From positions 1-64,000 of the forward strand of contig JANQSC010000049.1 in assembly GCA_028284235.1 (NCBI GenBank): DNA of 64,000 nucleotides, read 5' to 3'. This DNA is from Opitutaceae bacterium (GTDB taxonomy: Bacteria; Verrucomicrobiota; Verrucomicrobiia; Opitutales; Opitutaceae). A program made the position numbers and the translations under genes. Shown one piece after another: positions 33,401-42,441 of the stretch (position 1 is the stretch's first letter; each line of letters starts with the position of its first letter). The notes under the pieces are model-generated. The model worked only from the letters and a program-made list of their open reading frames with translations, had not been told where the DNA came from and ran no database searches.

Positions 33401-34077
33401 CCGGTTCCCATTTCAACCATCGGCGGGTAGAGCAGCCAGCGACGGTGGCCGACGGCGAAATTGCCAACGCCCTTGTCTTGCATGTACCCGTTGACGGAGT
33501 CGGGTCCGTAGGAACCGATTGCGAGATTTGAGTCCCCAGCTCCCGTATTGCCAACTGCCGTAATGTAGTTGGTGAATCCGTCCAAAACCGGCGTGTGGCT
33601 AATGTCGTCATTGCCGCCCATAATAATGGCGGTTAGCTGGGCGATTTCATTCAAGTCGTCTTCTAATACAACGTCCGCTGAAATACCGGCCATGGCTCGA
33701 TAGTAGTTGATTCGCAATAGGACCGCCTCCTTGAAGAGGTCGGAGGTGTCTCCGGCGAGGCCAGGGACTACAGCTTCCTCGGTTCCGTCGGCGGGGTCGT
33801 AGGGGCTGAAGCTTCCGGTCCAACCAATCGTCGCGTACTCCGAGGCCCAGTAGATCGCGTTGAAAAAGGCGCGGACCTCTTCACGGTTCGAGTTGTCGAC
33901 CTCGAAAGACCCGATGTCCAGAGTGGCCTGGATCCCAAACGAAGACGAGCTGGGCTCGAGGATAATCTGGTTGGCTTTGTATTCGTCCAAACGAATGACA
34001 GGTTGGGCGAATAGGCTGACGCAAATAGTGGAGCTTGCGAGGAGCGCGACGAACGTTCTTAAAATTTGTCGGTTCAT
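30451..34077 (-). CDS. Secreted CAP/SCP-domain protein with two VCBS-like repeats and two C-terminal repeat modules
   Basis: LRINYYRAMAGISADVVLEDDLNEIAQLTAIIM (CAP-like); repeats VTANDDTNSITEGGDTVGGDVLANDDKPDGETLVV... and VIANDDEDSIDEGESYIKGNVTDNDGKPADDELTI...; signal peptide MNRQILRTFVALLASSTICVSLFAQ. Confidence 0.75.
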   Translation of the reverse strand: MNRQILRTFVALLASSTICVSLFAQPVIRLDEYKANQIILEPSSSSFGIQATLDIGSFEVDNSNREEVRAFFNAIYWASEYATIGWTGSFSPYDPADGTEEAVVPGLAGDTSDLFKEAVLLRINYYRAMAGISADVVLEDDLNEIAQLTAIIMGGNDDISHTPVLDGFTNYITAVGNTGAGDSNLAIGSYGPDSVNGYMQDKGVGNFAVGHRRWLLYPPMVEMGTGDTPSATVPEIPQAAIDEIDTRQGAIPPGSGGPRDSVRRANAIHIFSAENDVFNANPRAPIDFPYVAFPQEGYVPYRTVHPRWSFSIEGANFKDAVVTMTKDGVPMDGSDAPVLETLDPDPDNPIGFIGDNTLVWVYDGLDANDSHTHEKPSDDVTYSVTITGIQDAPETSYTYDVIVFDPEVPTTGETTVTSITGPAAPEQGILNEYAVDLPDFAQEVSNENVTGIRFRSFNTAVGDFVEGAESGIGSLIVRIFGGYNVIDSSFAASGTSAFHLATSSELGTSNSITFPDAYVVGSDAMLSFESMVRTATDTQLSKVNISLDNGVSWINVFLQPGTTAQDGSGGSPETTFTTKDIDLSEYEGRTIHIQFEFDHIGGIAFPQTTSQVGWYFDDITLTNVLSMTDTTTSAFLPGATTFDFAPAAIGDVSLQAQGMMHDNYEMEWGTVLNVSAVAAAETVTANDDTNSITEGGDTVGGDVLANDDKPDGETLVVDQVGGDGANVGVQIATTYGQITIAANGTYTYTLDNTNTDVQDLENGESLEDSVTYRAKDGEDRTDVGTLRITINGLSVIANDDEDSIDEGESYIKGNVTDNDGKPADDELTIDNVDGETDNVGTRIKTDHGYLVIAPDGSYAYQVDKDDPDVVALDDGETLEETFTYTAKDSDDNTSSGVLRITINGQTTVSDPTGFARVVNISSRSEILTNDNVMIAGFTVLGTEALDVLIMSVGPTLAEPPNNLTDAIANPTIELYKTDFNVTPPDEPTSALVDHPQNPNTTWGDDADITTAIDLVGAPSLPLGSNDAAMRVTVTEGVYTAVIKGVDGGTGIGTVEVYDETHKSDFNADVSLFNISTRSFVGSEDSKKLFAGFTVLGNKPQKVLIRAQGPGLALPTGSPALPNPNIRVLDQTGTAVELFTNDDWGDAENNVAEILLVAAHVNSVGYTFGSTNSAMVVDLEPNKVYGVQVAGAAGESGIALIEVFAPTDL

Positions 34078-34439
34078 GATATAAATTATGCGTATGCAGA
34101 CAATCGGGATAATTGGGGTGTAGTTTATACGTATTACCTCTAAAATTGCAGTTTTAATCCGGATTCGGGCATTCAATGCCCGTTATATTTACGAATTAAT
34201 GACCGCTATCGTCGAATTTTCCGAGAATCGGCGGGGTATTGACGGGTTTGCGGCCCGGAATTGAATTCGAAAGAAACCGTTGGGTGACAGGCGATTGAAT
34301 CTGAAAAGAGGGGCGCTGATCGTGTCAACGCGCTGGTTTTCTTAGTTGTTTCTCGCCTCCTTTTCGCTATTCCTGTCTGCCGGTCGTTGTGAATTTCAAG
34401 CGTCGACTGCAGTCTTTACCCCAAAACGCAGCATTCTGA

Positions 34440-35987
34440 ATGAAGTCGCTCACTTTACTCCTCGCAGGGCTCCTTGGCGCGTTCGCTGTCCACGCGTCCA
34501 AGCCCAACATTCTCTTCATCTACACCGACGACCAGTCGACGCGAACGGTCAGCGCCTACGAAGACGCGTATCACTGGGTGGATACGCCGAACATCGATCG
34601 ACTCGCGGATGGAGGAGTTCGATTCACCAGAGCGAATATCGGTTCCTGGTGCATGGCGTCGCGGGCCTCCATTCTTACGGGTCTTCAACAGCACAAAATC
34701 GAGTCGATGCGAATGACCGGGCCAAACCCGATGAACGTCTACGATCCCGAAGAGTGCAAATTCTGGCCGAGTGAATTTCGCGCCCAAGGCTACTACACGG
34801 CCCAAATAGGCAAGTGGCACACAGGCGTGGATTCTGGATACGGAAGAGACTGGGACCATCAAGTCGTGTGGAACCGGCCGAAGTACCCGGAAAACGCTCC
34901 CAACTACTTTTACGACCAGTTGATCGAATTCGACGGTGGCGAGGCCAAACTGGTCGAAGGGTATACGACCGACCAATACACGGAATGGGCAGTCGATTTC
35001 GTTACGGAGCGAGGCCCTGAATCCGGAAAACCATGGTACCTGTGGCTTTGCTACGGCGCGGTGCACGCTCCCTTCACCCCCGCCGATCGCCACATGGATT
35101 CCTACCCGAATGTGACCACGCCAAAAATCGAGGACGTCTATCCTCCTCGAAAAGGAAAGCCAGAGTACATGCGGACAATGGAAATGTGGAGTCCCGGTCC
35201 GGATGGAGAACCTGTTGAGGCGCCTCGAAAAGGGCCCGTGCCGGTGGGATTCAAAGACATACCCGGACGTCCCTTGAAAGATTGGATACGGCAATACCAG
35301 CAGGGCGTGCTCGCCATCGACGAAGGGGTAGGTCGGCTTTTGCGAGCGTTGAGCGATACAGGCCAAGACGAGAATACGCTCATCGTGTTCACCTCGGACC
35401 AGGGATTTGCTTGGGGACAGCACGGCTCCAAGTCGAAAGTGGCGCCCTATCGGGCGACGATCGCCGCTCCATTAATATTCAGAATGCCTCGAGCGTTCGC
35501 TTCAGGAAACAAGAGTATCGGAACTGTGGTTACGGAACCGGTTACCGCGGTCGATCTTCCGGCTACCTTTTTCTCGCTCGCCGGTTTGAAAACGCCATGG
35601 AAAATGCACGGATACGATCTGACTCCTCTTCTGCGCGATCCGGAAGCTCGCTGGGGAAAGCCCTCCTTGCTGACGCATACGGCAAAGCAATACGGGTCGG
35701 ATACGGATACGATCCCCCCGAAAGGAGATCCAAAACTCTACCATGGTCCCGGTGTGCCTTGGTATGTGCTTCTCAGTCAAGGACGATACAAGTATGTCAG
35801 AACATTGATCGAAGGCGAAATGGAGGAACTCTACGATACGGTGAGCGATTCGGACGAGCTGCGGAACCTAGCAGAGCTTGAAGCCTACCGGGAGCTACTT
35901 GCTACTTACCGGAAAACCGCAATACAAGAGCTTGAGCGGACCGGGGCCGGCTTCGTGGATAGCCTTCCGGCCGCCTCGACTGAGTGA
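34440..35987 (+). CDS. Sulfatase (formylglycine-dependent family)
   Basis: KPNILFIYTDDQSTRTVSAYED; active-site motif GSWCMASRASILTG; GKWHTG. Confidence 0.9.
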   Translation: MKSLTLLLAGLLGAFAVHASKPNILFIYTDDQSTRTVSAYEDAYHWVDTPNIDRLADGGVRFTRANIGSWCMASRASILTGLQQHKIESMRMTGPNPMNVYDPEECKFWPSEFRAQGYYTAQIGKWHTGVDSGYGRDWDHQVVWNRPKYPENAPNYFYDQLIEFDGGEAKLVEGYTTDQYTEWAVDFVTERGPESGKPWYLWLCYGAVHAPFTPADRHMDSYPNVTTPKIEDVYPPRKGKPEYMRTMEMWSPGPDGEPVEAPRKGPVPVGFKDIPGRPLKDWIRQYQQGVLAIDEGVGRLLRALSDTGQDENTLIVFTSDQGFAWGQHGSKSKVAPYRATIAAPLIFRMPRAFASGNKSIGTVVTEPVTAVDLPATFFSLAGLKTPWKMHGYDLTPLLRDPEARWGKPSLLTHTAKQYGSDTDTIPPKGDPKLYHGPGVPWYVLLSQGRYKYVRTLIEGEMEELYDTVSDSDELRNLAELEAYRELLATYRKTAIQELERTGAGFVDSLPAASTE

Positions 35988-36099
35988 TGGTGGCGACCGC
36001 TCGGCGCCAAGCGGAAAAATAGACTTTGCCTTGCAGTCAGTTTGCGCGTTTAGATGCTTCCGTTCGCCCCTTGTTTTGACCCCTTGCAAATCTATCCCC

Positions 36100-36825
36100 A
36101 TGAAAACACCTCTACCCCTCGTCGCTCTAATTGGACTACTGACTCTCGCCGGAATGACCGGTTGCGGTTCATCGGGAGGAGAGAGTTCCGGCGTCGCTTT
36201 GTTCGACGGCGAGACTCTCGATGGCTGGCAGAATTTTGGTGGCGGAAATTTCTACGTCGCCGACGGGGCGATCGTCGGAGAGGCGGCTCCGGGCTTGCCG
36301 AACAGCTTCTTGGCGACCAATGAGCAGTACGACAACTTCGAACTCGAAGTTGAATTCAAAATCGATGCGCTCTTGAACTCCGGAATTCAAATCCGAAGCG
36401 GGACTTACGCCGAAGAAACGAAAACGGTTCGGTGGGGCGGTCGTTTCAAACCGGACGGGAGTAGGGACGTCAAAGACCGTGTCTGGGAGAAAGGTCGGTT
36501 TTGGGGCTACCAAATTGAGATCGATCCGACGGAGCGCGCTTGGAGCGGCACGGTGTATGAAGAAGGCGGTCGTGGTTTTCTGCATACGCCGGGGGAAAAC
36601 GAAACTGGAATGAAGGCGTTTAAGCCAGACGATTGGAACCACTTCAGGATCGTCGCCAATGGCGATCGATTTCAGACCTGGCTCAACGGAGTTCCAGTCG
36701 CGGACGTGCGCGACGATTTGACAGCGACGGGCTACATCGCCTTGCAACTTCATGGAATCGGGAAAAACAAGGAGAAGATCGGCCAGAAAGTCCGGTGGCG
36801 GAATATTCAGCTAACGGAACTGTGA
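36100..36825 (+). CDS. DUF1080 (3-keto-disaccharide hydrolase family) lipoprotein
   Basis: MKTPLPLVALIGLLTLAGMTGCGSSGGESSGVALFDGETLDGWQNFGGGNFYVADGAIVG; lipobox LAGMTGC. Confidence 0.88.
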   Translation: MKTPLPLVALIGLLTLAGMTGCGSSGGESSGVALFDGETLDGWQNFGGGNFYVADGAIVGEAAPGLPNSFLATNEQYDNFELEVEFKIDALLNSGIQIRSGTYAEETKTVRWGGRFKPDGSRDVKDRVWEKGRFWGYQIEIDPTERAWSGTVYEEGGRGFLHTPGENETGMKAFKPDDWNHFRIVANGDRFQTWLNGVPVADVRDDLTATGYIALQLHGIGKNKEKIGQKVRWRNIQLTEL

Positions 36826-36839
36826 AACACTCCGACTGG

Positions 36840-38267
36840 ATGCGCGTTCTTCTATGCCTTGCGTTCCTCGCAGGCGCGTTAGAGGCGTCGGATCGACCGA
36901 ATATCCTGCTGATCGTATCGGACGATCAAGGCTACAATGACCTTGGTCTCCTCAACGAGAAGATCATTACGCCGAATCTGGACCGGATCGCCCGGGAAGG
37001 GACGCGACTGACGAGTTTCTACGTGGCTTGGCCCGCGTGCACGCCGTCACGCGGAGCCTTGTTAACAGGGCGATACCCTCAGCGAAACGGGATATACGAT
37101 ATGATTCGCAACGAGGCGCCGGATTTCGGTCATAAGTATACAGAAGAAGAATACGCAGTTACTTGGGAGCGAATTGGCGGCATGGATGTCCGGGAAGTTT
37201 TGATACCCGAACTCTTGAAGTCGAATGGCTACGTTTCGGGAATATTCGGCAAATGGGATCTAGGAATAAACAAACGGTTCCTTCCGTTGGCCCGCGGATT
37301 CGACGAATTCTACGGTTTGGTCAATACCGGCATCGACTACTACACTCACGAGCGATACGGCGTGCACAGTATGTATCGCGACAACGATCGAACGACTGAA
37401 GATCAAGGGACGTACGCAACCTTCTTGTTCGAGCGCGAAGCGTTGCGGTTTTTGGAAGAGCGGTCGGCAGACGAGCCATTCTTCTTGTACCTGCCTTTCA
37501 ATGCGCCGCACAACTCCTCGGCTCTAGATCCGAAGATTCGAGGAACAGTTCAGGCGCCAAAAGAGTTCGAAGCATTGTATCCAATAAAAGGTGAACCGTA
37601 CAAAATGGGTCAACGGTACGGGAAGGAGACGCTGGTACCGACCCCCGAACTCAGAAGCCAGGGCTATCGCGCCGCGGTAACTTGCATGGATGCGTCTATC
37701 GGAAAATTGCTGGACGTTCTCGATCGAAGAGGAATCGCGGACAATACCATCGTCCTGTTTTTCTCGGACAATGGCGGGAGCGGCGGAGCGGACAATGGCG
37801 ACTTGCGCGGTCGGAAGGGCCAAACTTGGGAGGGAGGAGTTCGCGTACTCTCCCTCATCCGCTGGCCCGCCGGTGGAATTCCAGCAGGCACGGTGAACGA
37901 CGCGTTCCTCACGAGTTTGGAAGTGTTTCCCAGCTTGGCGTCGGCGACGGGAGCGCGACTTCCAGAAGGAGTTGTTCTGGACGGATACGACTGGTGGTCG
38001 ACCTTGCGAGGACAGAGCGAGAGCCCGCGGAAGAACATGTATTGGCAACGCAAAGCGACGAAAGCGGCCCGAGTCGGCGATTGGAAGTGGGTTGATATGG
38101 GCGAGGGAGGAAGCGGGCTCTTCAATCTGTCCAGCGACCTGGGGGAGAATCGGGACCTGTCCGAAACTCGACCGGAGATTCTGGCTTCAATCAAGAAGCA
38201 GTTTGACGAATGGTATCGCGAAACGATGATCGAAGCGGAGCCGAGAGGACCATTTAAAGATTTCTGA
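36840..38267 (+). CDS. Sulfatase (arylsulfatase family)
   Basis: RPNILLIVSDDQGYNDLGLLNEK; AWPACTPSRGALLTGRYPQR; GIFGKWDLG. Confidence 0.93.
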   Translation: MRVLLCLAFLAGALEASDRPNILLIVSDDQGYNDLGLLNEKIITPNLDRIAREGTRLTSFYVAWPACTPSRGALLTGRYPQRNGIYDMIRNEAPDFGHKYTEEEYAVTWERIGGMDVREVLIPELLKSNGYVSGIFGKWDLGINKRFLPLARGFDEFYGLVNTGIDYYTHERYGVHSMYRDNDRTTEDQGTYATFLFEREALRFLEERSADEPFFLYLPFNAPHNSSALDPKIRGTVQAPKEFEALYPIKGEPYKMGQRYGKETLVPTPELRSQGYRAAVTCMDASIGKLLDVLDRRGIADNTIVLFFSDNGGSGGADNGDLRGRKGQTWEGGVRVLSLIRWPAGGIPAGTVNDAFLTSLEVFPSLASATGARLPEGVVLDGYDWWSTLRGQSESPRKNMYWQRKATKAARVGDWKWVDMGEGGSGLFNLSSDLGENRDLSETRPEILASIKKQFDEWYRETMIEAEPRGPFKDF

Positions 38268-38320
38268 GGTTCAGTAATTTTGTATTTGAATTAAGGATAC
38301 TAAATGAACTCGCTGTTCCG

Positions 38321-39091
38321 TTAGATTTGGGAAAACTTGGCGGGAACCAGAATGTTGTCGCTGATGGAAGAGACGGTTCCCTTGTACCGTTCGTTGGCCT
38401 TCAACTTTCCCCAAGCGGGGCTCGCGCTGAATTTCTTCCAATTCGCGTCGCGCTCGGCCATGTCCTTGAATCCTAGCATGTAGACTAGATTTGGCATTAG
38501 TGGACCGGCAAGGGTCTTGCCGAAAAACACGGGATGGAGTCCTACGTCTCGGAAAATTTGGATTTCCCCGCCTTCGTTGAACATCTCGACCTTGAGGTCT
38601 CCCTTGATGCGATTGTGGCTCTCGTAGGTACGAATTTCGAATATGCGGGATGACTTGCCGTCGATCGCTTCCGGCACTTCGACCTTAGGCATGTGGCTAA
38701 AGGCGCTCATGAGCGAGCTTTCCATGCGCTCGTAAAGTGGGGAATCCATGGAGGAGTCGGCAGCGTCCTTAAACGCGTCGCTCTCGGCCAGGCGGTCCCA
38801 GGCGGTGAGAAACGAGTCGATGGTGTCGTGAGGGACGAGCATGAATACCTCGCTCCCGTGGGCGCCGAACTTGGGTCGGAATGCGCCGATTGGACTGCAG
38901 CCCAGCTTGTTTAGTCCGGGTACGACGACATCCTTGAGAAAGGACTCGAGCGCTCCTCGTCGAGAGTTGTTTAGTACCTCGAATCGAATCCACTCCAAGT
39001 ACTGGGTGGATCCTGAATTTTTATGGTGAGCTCCAAAAAGGGCGGCGGGTGTAGCGGTCGCTGCCGCGGCGACGAATGTTCTTCTATTCAT
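38321..39091 (-). CDS. NIPSNAP family protein with Tat-like signal
   Basis: MNRRTFVAAAATATPAALFGA (twin arginine); IFEIRTYESHNRIKGDLKVEMFNEGGEIQIFRDVGLHPVFFGKTLAGPLMPNLVYMLGFKDMAERDANWKKF. Confidence 0.85.
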   Translation of the reverse strand: MNRRTFVAAAATATPAALFGAHHKNSGSTQYLEWIRFEVLNNSRRGALESFLKDVVVPGLNKLGCSPIGAFRPKFGAHGSEVFMLVPHDTIDSFLTAWDRLAESDAFKDAADSSMDSPLYERMESSLMSAFSHMPKVEVPEAIDGKSSRIFEIRTYESHNRIKGDLKVEMFNEGGEIQIFRDVGLHPVFFGKTLAGPLMPNLVYMLGFKDMAERDANWKKFSASPAWGKLKANERYKGTVSSISDNILVPAKFSQI

Positions 39092-39170
39092 AAGCCAATA
39101 CGAACCTGAATCTGACACTCTGTCAAACCGGGCCCCCTCCCATCTCTCCACCCTCAACTCAACAATCAAA

Positions 39171-39210
39171 CTACCACTTAACTTTCCAACCTTGGAATTT
39201 AAAGTGGTAG
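39171..39210. promoter_or_regulatory. 40-bp imperfect palindrome between NIPSNAP gene and paaX-like gene
   Basis: CTACCACTTAACTTTCCAACCTTGGAATTTAAAGTGGTAG. Confidence 0.7.
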
Positions 39211-39223
39211 TTCGGGAGATTTT

Positions 39224-39238
39224 CTGCCAAGTTGGCAG
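39224..39238. promoter_or_regulatory. 15-bp perfect palindrome in paaX-like leader
   Basis: CTGCCAA-G-TTGGCAG, 13 bp upstream of ATG at 39252. Confidence 0.5.
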
Positions 39239-39251
39239 GCGAATCCAATTT

Positions 39252-40031
39252 ATGAAGCTGAAAGCGAGATCGAGACGATTGCTTGAGGTTCTCCTGTTTT
39301 CCGGACTAGACGTCGTGGAGTTCACAACCTATCCGAAGAACGACATGTTTCGCTCGGTGGGCTGGTCTAGCGGTCGAAACGTGGGAGACGATCTGTTGAG
39401 GCTCCAGTCGAAAGGGCTGATTGCGTCCGAGCGAGCCGGTAGCAGAGGCTCCTGGGTCGCAACTCTTACGTCAGCCGGTAGGGAGCAGGCATTGAAAGGA
39501 ATAGACCCCGAACTTTCTTGGAGTGAAAAATGGGATGGGTTCTGGACGTCCTTTTCATTCGATTTGCCCCAGTATGCTGGCAAGGAGAGGAAGCGGTTGA
39601 ACGCCTGGCTCGCGCGTTGGCGATTCGGTCGCTTGCAAGGCAGCCTGTGGGTCTCCCACCGGTCTTTCGAGAACTGGACGAAGGAAATCGAGTCGCTCGA
39701 GGTGGATCCTCGTTCGATTCTCTTTCAGAAGGCCTGTCCGGTTGGGAAAATGTCGAATGCGGAATACGTCGCCTACGCGTGGCCGTTTGCGAAGATCGCG
39801 GAGCGATATCTGGAGTACATTAGCTTCGTTGAGAACAACTCTGGAAAACGGTCCGAATGTCCTTTCCATTGGTTCGAATTGGAGCGGGAACTTTGGAGAA
39901 TAGCGTTCGAGCTGGATCCTTTCTTGCCCGACGAATTGCTTCCGTCCGGCTATTTGGGGAAAAAGGCCTGGCGCCTCCGAAAGAGACTTTACTCAGAATG
40001 GGCGGCGGATCTAGGCGAAGCGGATCGATAG
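39252..40031 (+). CDS. PaaX-like transcriptional regulator
   Basis: MKLKARSRRLLEVLLFSGLDVVEFTTYPKNDMFRSVGWSSGRNVGDDLLRLQSKGLIASERAG...SWSEKWDGFWTSFSFDLPQYAGKERKRLNAWLARWRFGRLQGSLWVSH (wHTH plus PaaX central region). Confidence 0.75.
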   Translation: MKLKARSRRLLEVLLFSGLDVVEFTTYPKNDMFRSVGWSSGRNVGDDLLRLQSKGLIASERAGSRGSWVATLTSAGREQALKGIDPELSWSEKWDGFWTSFSFDLPQYAGKERKRLNAWLARWRFGRLQGSLWVSHRSFENWTKEIESLEVDPRSILFQKACPVGKMSNAEYVAYAWPFAKIAERYLEYISFVENNSGKRSECPFHWFELERELWRIAFELDPFLPDELLPSGYLGKKAWRLRKRLYSEWAADLGEADR

Positions 40032-40109
40032 GGAAGTCCCGGATGCTCAAGTCCATGGATCCGAAACGATTTTTGTTGGTTGAAATCAATCGAGAGAGCA
40101 CGCCTCAAT

Positions 40110-40147
40110 TCCCACTTAACTTTCCAAGGTTGGAATTTTAAGTGGGA
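40110..40147. promoter_or_regulatory. 38-bp imperfect palindrome between paaX-like gene and DUF1080 gene
   Basis: TCCCACTTAACTTTCCAAGGTTGGAATTTTAAGTGGGA; near copy of 39171-39210. Confidence 0.7.
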
Positions 40148-40215
40148 GAAGAGGGGGGCGGTTTAAGGGGGCGGTTTAGTTTTTCTGTTGGCTTTGAGCG
40201 GGGAGGTTCGCATAG

Positions 40216-40935
40216 ATGGGAGTTATGAAAAATGTTACTCTGTTATTCTTGTTTATCGTTTCGGCCGGCTCGTTTTGCTTTGCGGCTCACCATGGAGCCA
40301 AGTGGCATTCTCTATTCGATGGTAAAACGCTGGACGGGTGGACCGCGAGCAAGGAGAATCCAAACTGCTATTTCGTCGAAAACGGGAACCTGGTCGTTCG
40401 CGGCGGGCGGTCCCACTTGTTCTACACCGGTTCTGTTGGTGACGCGAATTTCAAGAACTTCGAGCTCAAGCTAAAAGTGAAGACGATGAAGAATGCGAAT
40501 TCAGGCGTTTACTTTCACACGGCCTACCAGGACAAGGGCTGGCCTTCGCAGGGGTTCGAAGCTCAAGTGAACACGAGTCACAAGGATCCGAAGAAAACGG
40601 GCAGTTTGTACGCGATCGCCAATGTCTTTGTTCCCATGGAAGAGATGGAGCCGTTTGTCGTCCGTGTCGCTAAGGCAGGCGCGGAGGTCTACCGGGAAAA
40701 AGCGCCATCGACCGATGGCGAGTGGTTCGACTACCACATCATCGTCAAGGACGACAACATCGTATTGAAAGTGAACGGCGAGACGACCGTCAATTGGACG
40801 CAGCCGGAAGGCTACGCCGGGCCGACTCCGGGCATGTCAGGTCGAAAATTGGGAAGCGGCACGATTGCTTTCCAGGCCCACGATCCGGGGTGCGAAGTGC
40901 ACTACAAGGACATCCAGATCAAGATGCTTCCCTAG
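40216..40935 (+). CDS. DUF1080 (3-keto-disaccharide hydrolase family) exported protein
   Basis: WHSLFDGKTLDGWTASKENPNCYFVENGNLVVRGG...NFELKLKVKTMKNANSGVYFHT. Confidence 0.9.
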   Translation: MGVMKNVTLLFLFIVSAGSFCFAAHHGAKWHSLFDGKTLDGWTASKENPNCYFVENGNLVVRGGRSHLFYTGSVGDANFKNFELKLKVKTMKNANSGVYFHTAYQDKGWPSQGFEAQVNTSHKDPKKTGSLYAIANVFVPMEEMEPFVVRVAKAGAEVYREKAPSTDGEWFDYHIIVKDDNIVLKVNGETTVNWTQPEGYAGPTPGMSGRKLGSGTIAFQAHDPGCEVHYKDIQIKMLP

Positions 40936-40958
40936 TTGATTCCCGCTTTTTTCAAAGC

Positions 40959-40988
40959 CGTCTCGCGATTCGCCAGACGGTTTTTTTT
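40959..40988 (+). terminator. Rho-independent terminator
   Basis: CCGTCT-CGCGATTCGCC-AGACGGTTTTTTTT. Confidence 0.85.
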
Positions 40989-41025
40989 GTATTGAAAATA
41001 TGGGGAGGAACGGTGATTGAGCGGT

Positions 41026-42441
41026 CTATTTGAAACGTTCCTTGTACGCCGATTGCATATTGCGAATCACCTCTTCCGAGATGCGGGGGGACGCGATCGA
41101 CTTTTGCAAGTAGAGATTCGCAGCGGCCTGGTCGCCGCCGAGTATGAAGAACAGAGTGATCAGCTTCAATGCGAGCGGATTACTGGGGTCAGCCTTGAGG
41201 GCGAGTTGCAGCTGCTCGAGGGCCTTTCGATTGTCGTTCAGTTTTAAGTACGCGCTGGCTAGGTAGGTGTATCCGGTCGCGTGTTGAGGCTTGTTTCGGA
41301 TCGCCGTTTGAAAGTAGGGAATCGCTTCGTTCGGTCGATTGGAGTTCAGGAGCGTCTCGCCTTTGTAGTTGTTGATCACAGGCGAATTGGGGCAATGGAC
41401 GAGCGCTTCGTCGACGATTCGGACGGCGTTGACTTGGTTTCCCGCCTTCATTTCGATCGCTATCAGGCCGGCCCATCCTTGATCGTACCCGGGCAATGCT
41501 TGGGTGCACGCTTGGTAGGACTGTTGGGCGAGCGCGGTATTTCCTTGTTCGAGGTAGAGTTGGGCGAGGTGATCGTGGGAGTAGGGATCCAAGGGGTCGA
41601 GTTCGATGGCTTTTCGCATCAGTTGGATCGCTCGATCCAGGTCGCCCGCCCTGCCTGCTTTCCCCGCGGCCATGGCGACTTCGAAGGAGTCGTAGCAATC
41701 GGCGACGATCGCGTCGACCCAAGGGTCGGGTATGTCGATGTGGCTGCTCCAGTTGAGGTCGTGCAGGAGGGCTCGCGCTTTTTCCGTTTCGCCGAGAATC
41801 TCGTAAACATCCGCAAGCAGGTCGCCCCCGATTCGGTTGTTTGAACTACGCGCGGACTCGAGCAGGAATCTAGCTTGGTTGAGGTCGTTGCGGGCGAGCG
41901 AGACGCGAGCAAGCCCGAACAAGGCGAATGGATTGGCGGGGTCGCCATCGACGACCGACTTAAACGCGGTTTCCGCGTCTTCAAGCTGGTTCAGTTTTAG
42001 CAGTGTATTTCCCAGGTGAATACGAGTTGGAACATATTCGCCATCGAGTTCGATCGACGTGCGGAACAGGAGCGCAGCGTCTTCGAGTTGTCCGAGGCTG
42101 GATACGATTACTCCCAGCCGGTGCGTCCAGAGAGGCTCGCCCTTGTCGATTTCGACGAGGATGCGGTAGGCTTGCCAAGCGCGATTCAAGTAACCATTGG
42201 CGTGATACAGCTGGGCGAGGGCAGCGAGAGACTCGGATCGTTTTGGACCGGATTTCGCCAGTCGATCGAGATCTGTTATTCTCTCCGCGAGCTCTGGATT
42301 GAGTCGCGTAACGCTCGGTGGCGATGGCAGGTGCGTCTCGATCGTTCGCGCTACGCGTTGCCCTGTGTTCCAACGGGCCCATGCGAGGGTCGCTCCCGCG
42401 ATGACGACTGCGCCCAGGACGATGTAGAGGCTCTTTTTCAT
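41026..42441 (-). CDS. TPR-repeat protein with N-terminal TM anchor
   Basis: Repeated TPR pattern (LAQLYHANGYLNRAWQAYRILVEIDKGEP; AIELDPLDPYSHDHLAQLYLEQGNTALAQQSYQ; LKLNDNRKALEQLQLALKADPSNP). Confidence 0.88.
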   Translation of the reverse strand: MKKSLYIVLGAVVIAGATLAWARWNTGQRVARTIETHLPSPPSVTRLNPELAERITDLDRLAKSGPKRSESLAALAQLYHANGYLNRAWQAYRILVEIDKGEPLWTHRLGVIVSSLGQLEDAALLFRTSIELDGEYVPTRIHLGNTLLKLNQLEDAETAFKSVVDGDPANPFALFGLARVSLARNDLNQARFLLESARSSNNRIGGDLLADVYEILGETEKARALLHDLNWSSHIDIPDPWVDAIVADCYDSFEVAMAAGKAGRAGDLDRAIQLMRKAIELDPLDPYSHDHLAQLYLEQGNTALAQQSYQACTQALPGYDQGWAGLIAIEMKAGNQVNAVRIVDEALVHCPNSPVINNYKGETLLNSNRPNEAIPYFQTAIRNKPQHATGYTYLASAYLKLNDNRKALEQLQLALKADPSNPLALKLITLFFILGGDQAAANLYLQKSIASPRISEEVIRNMQSAYKERFK

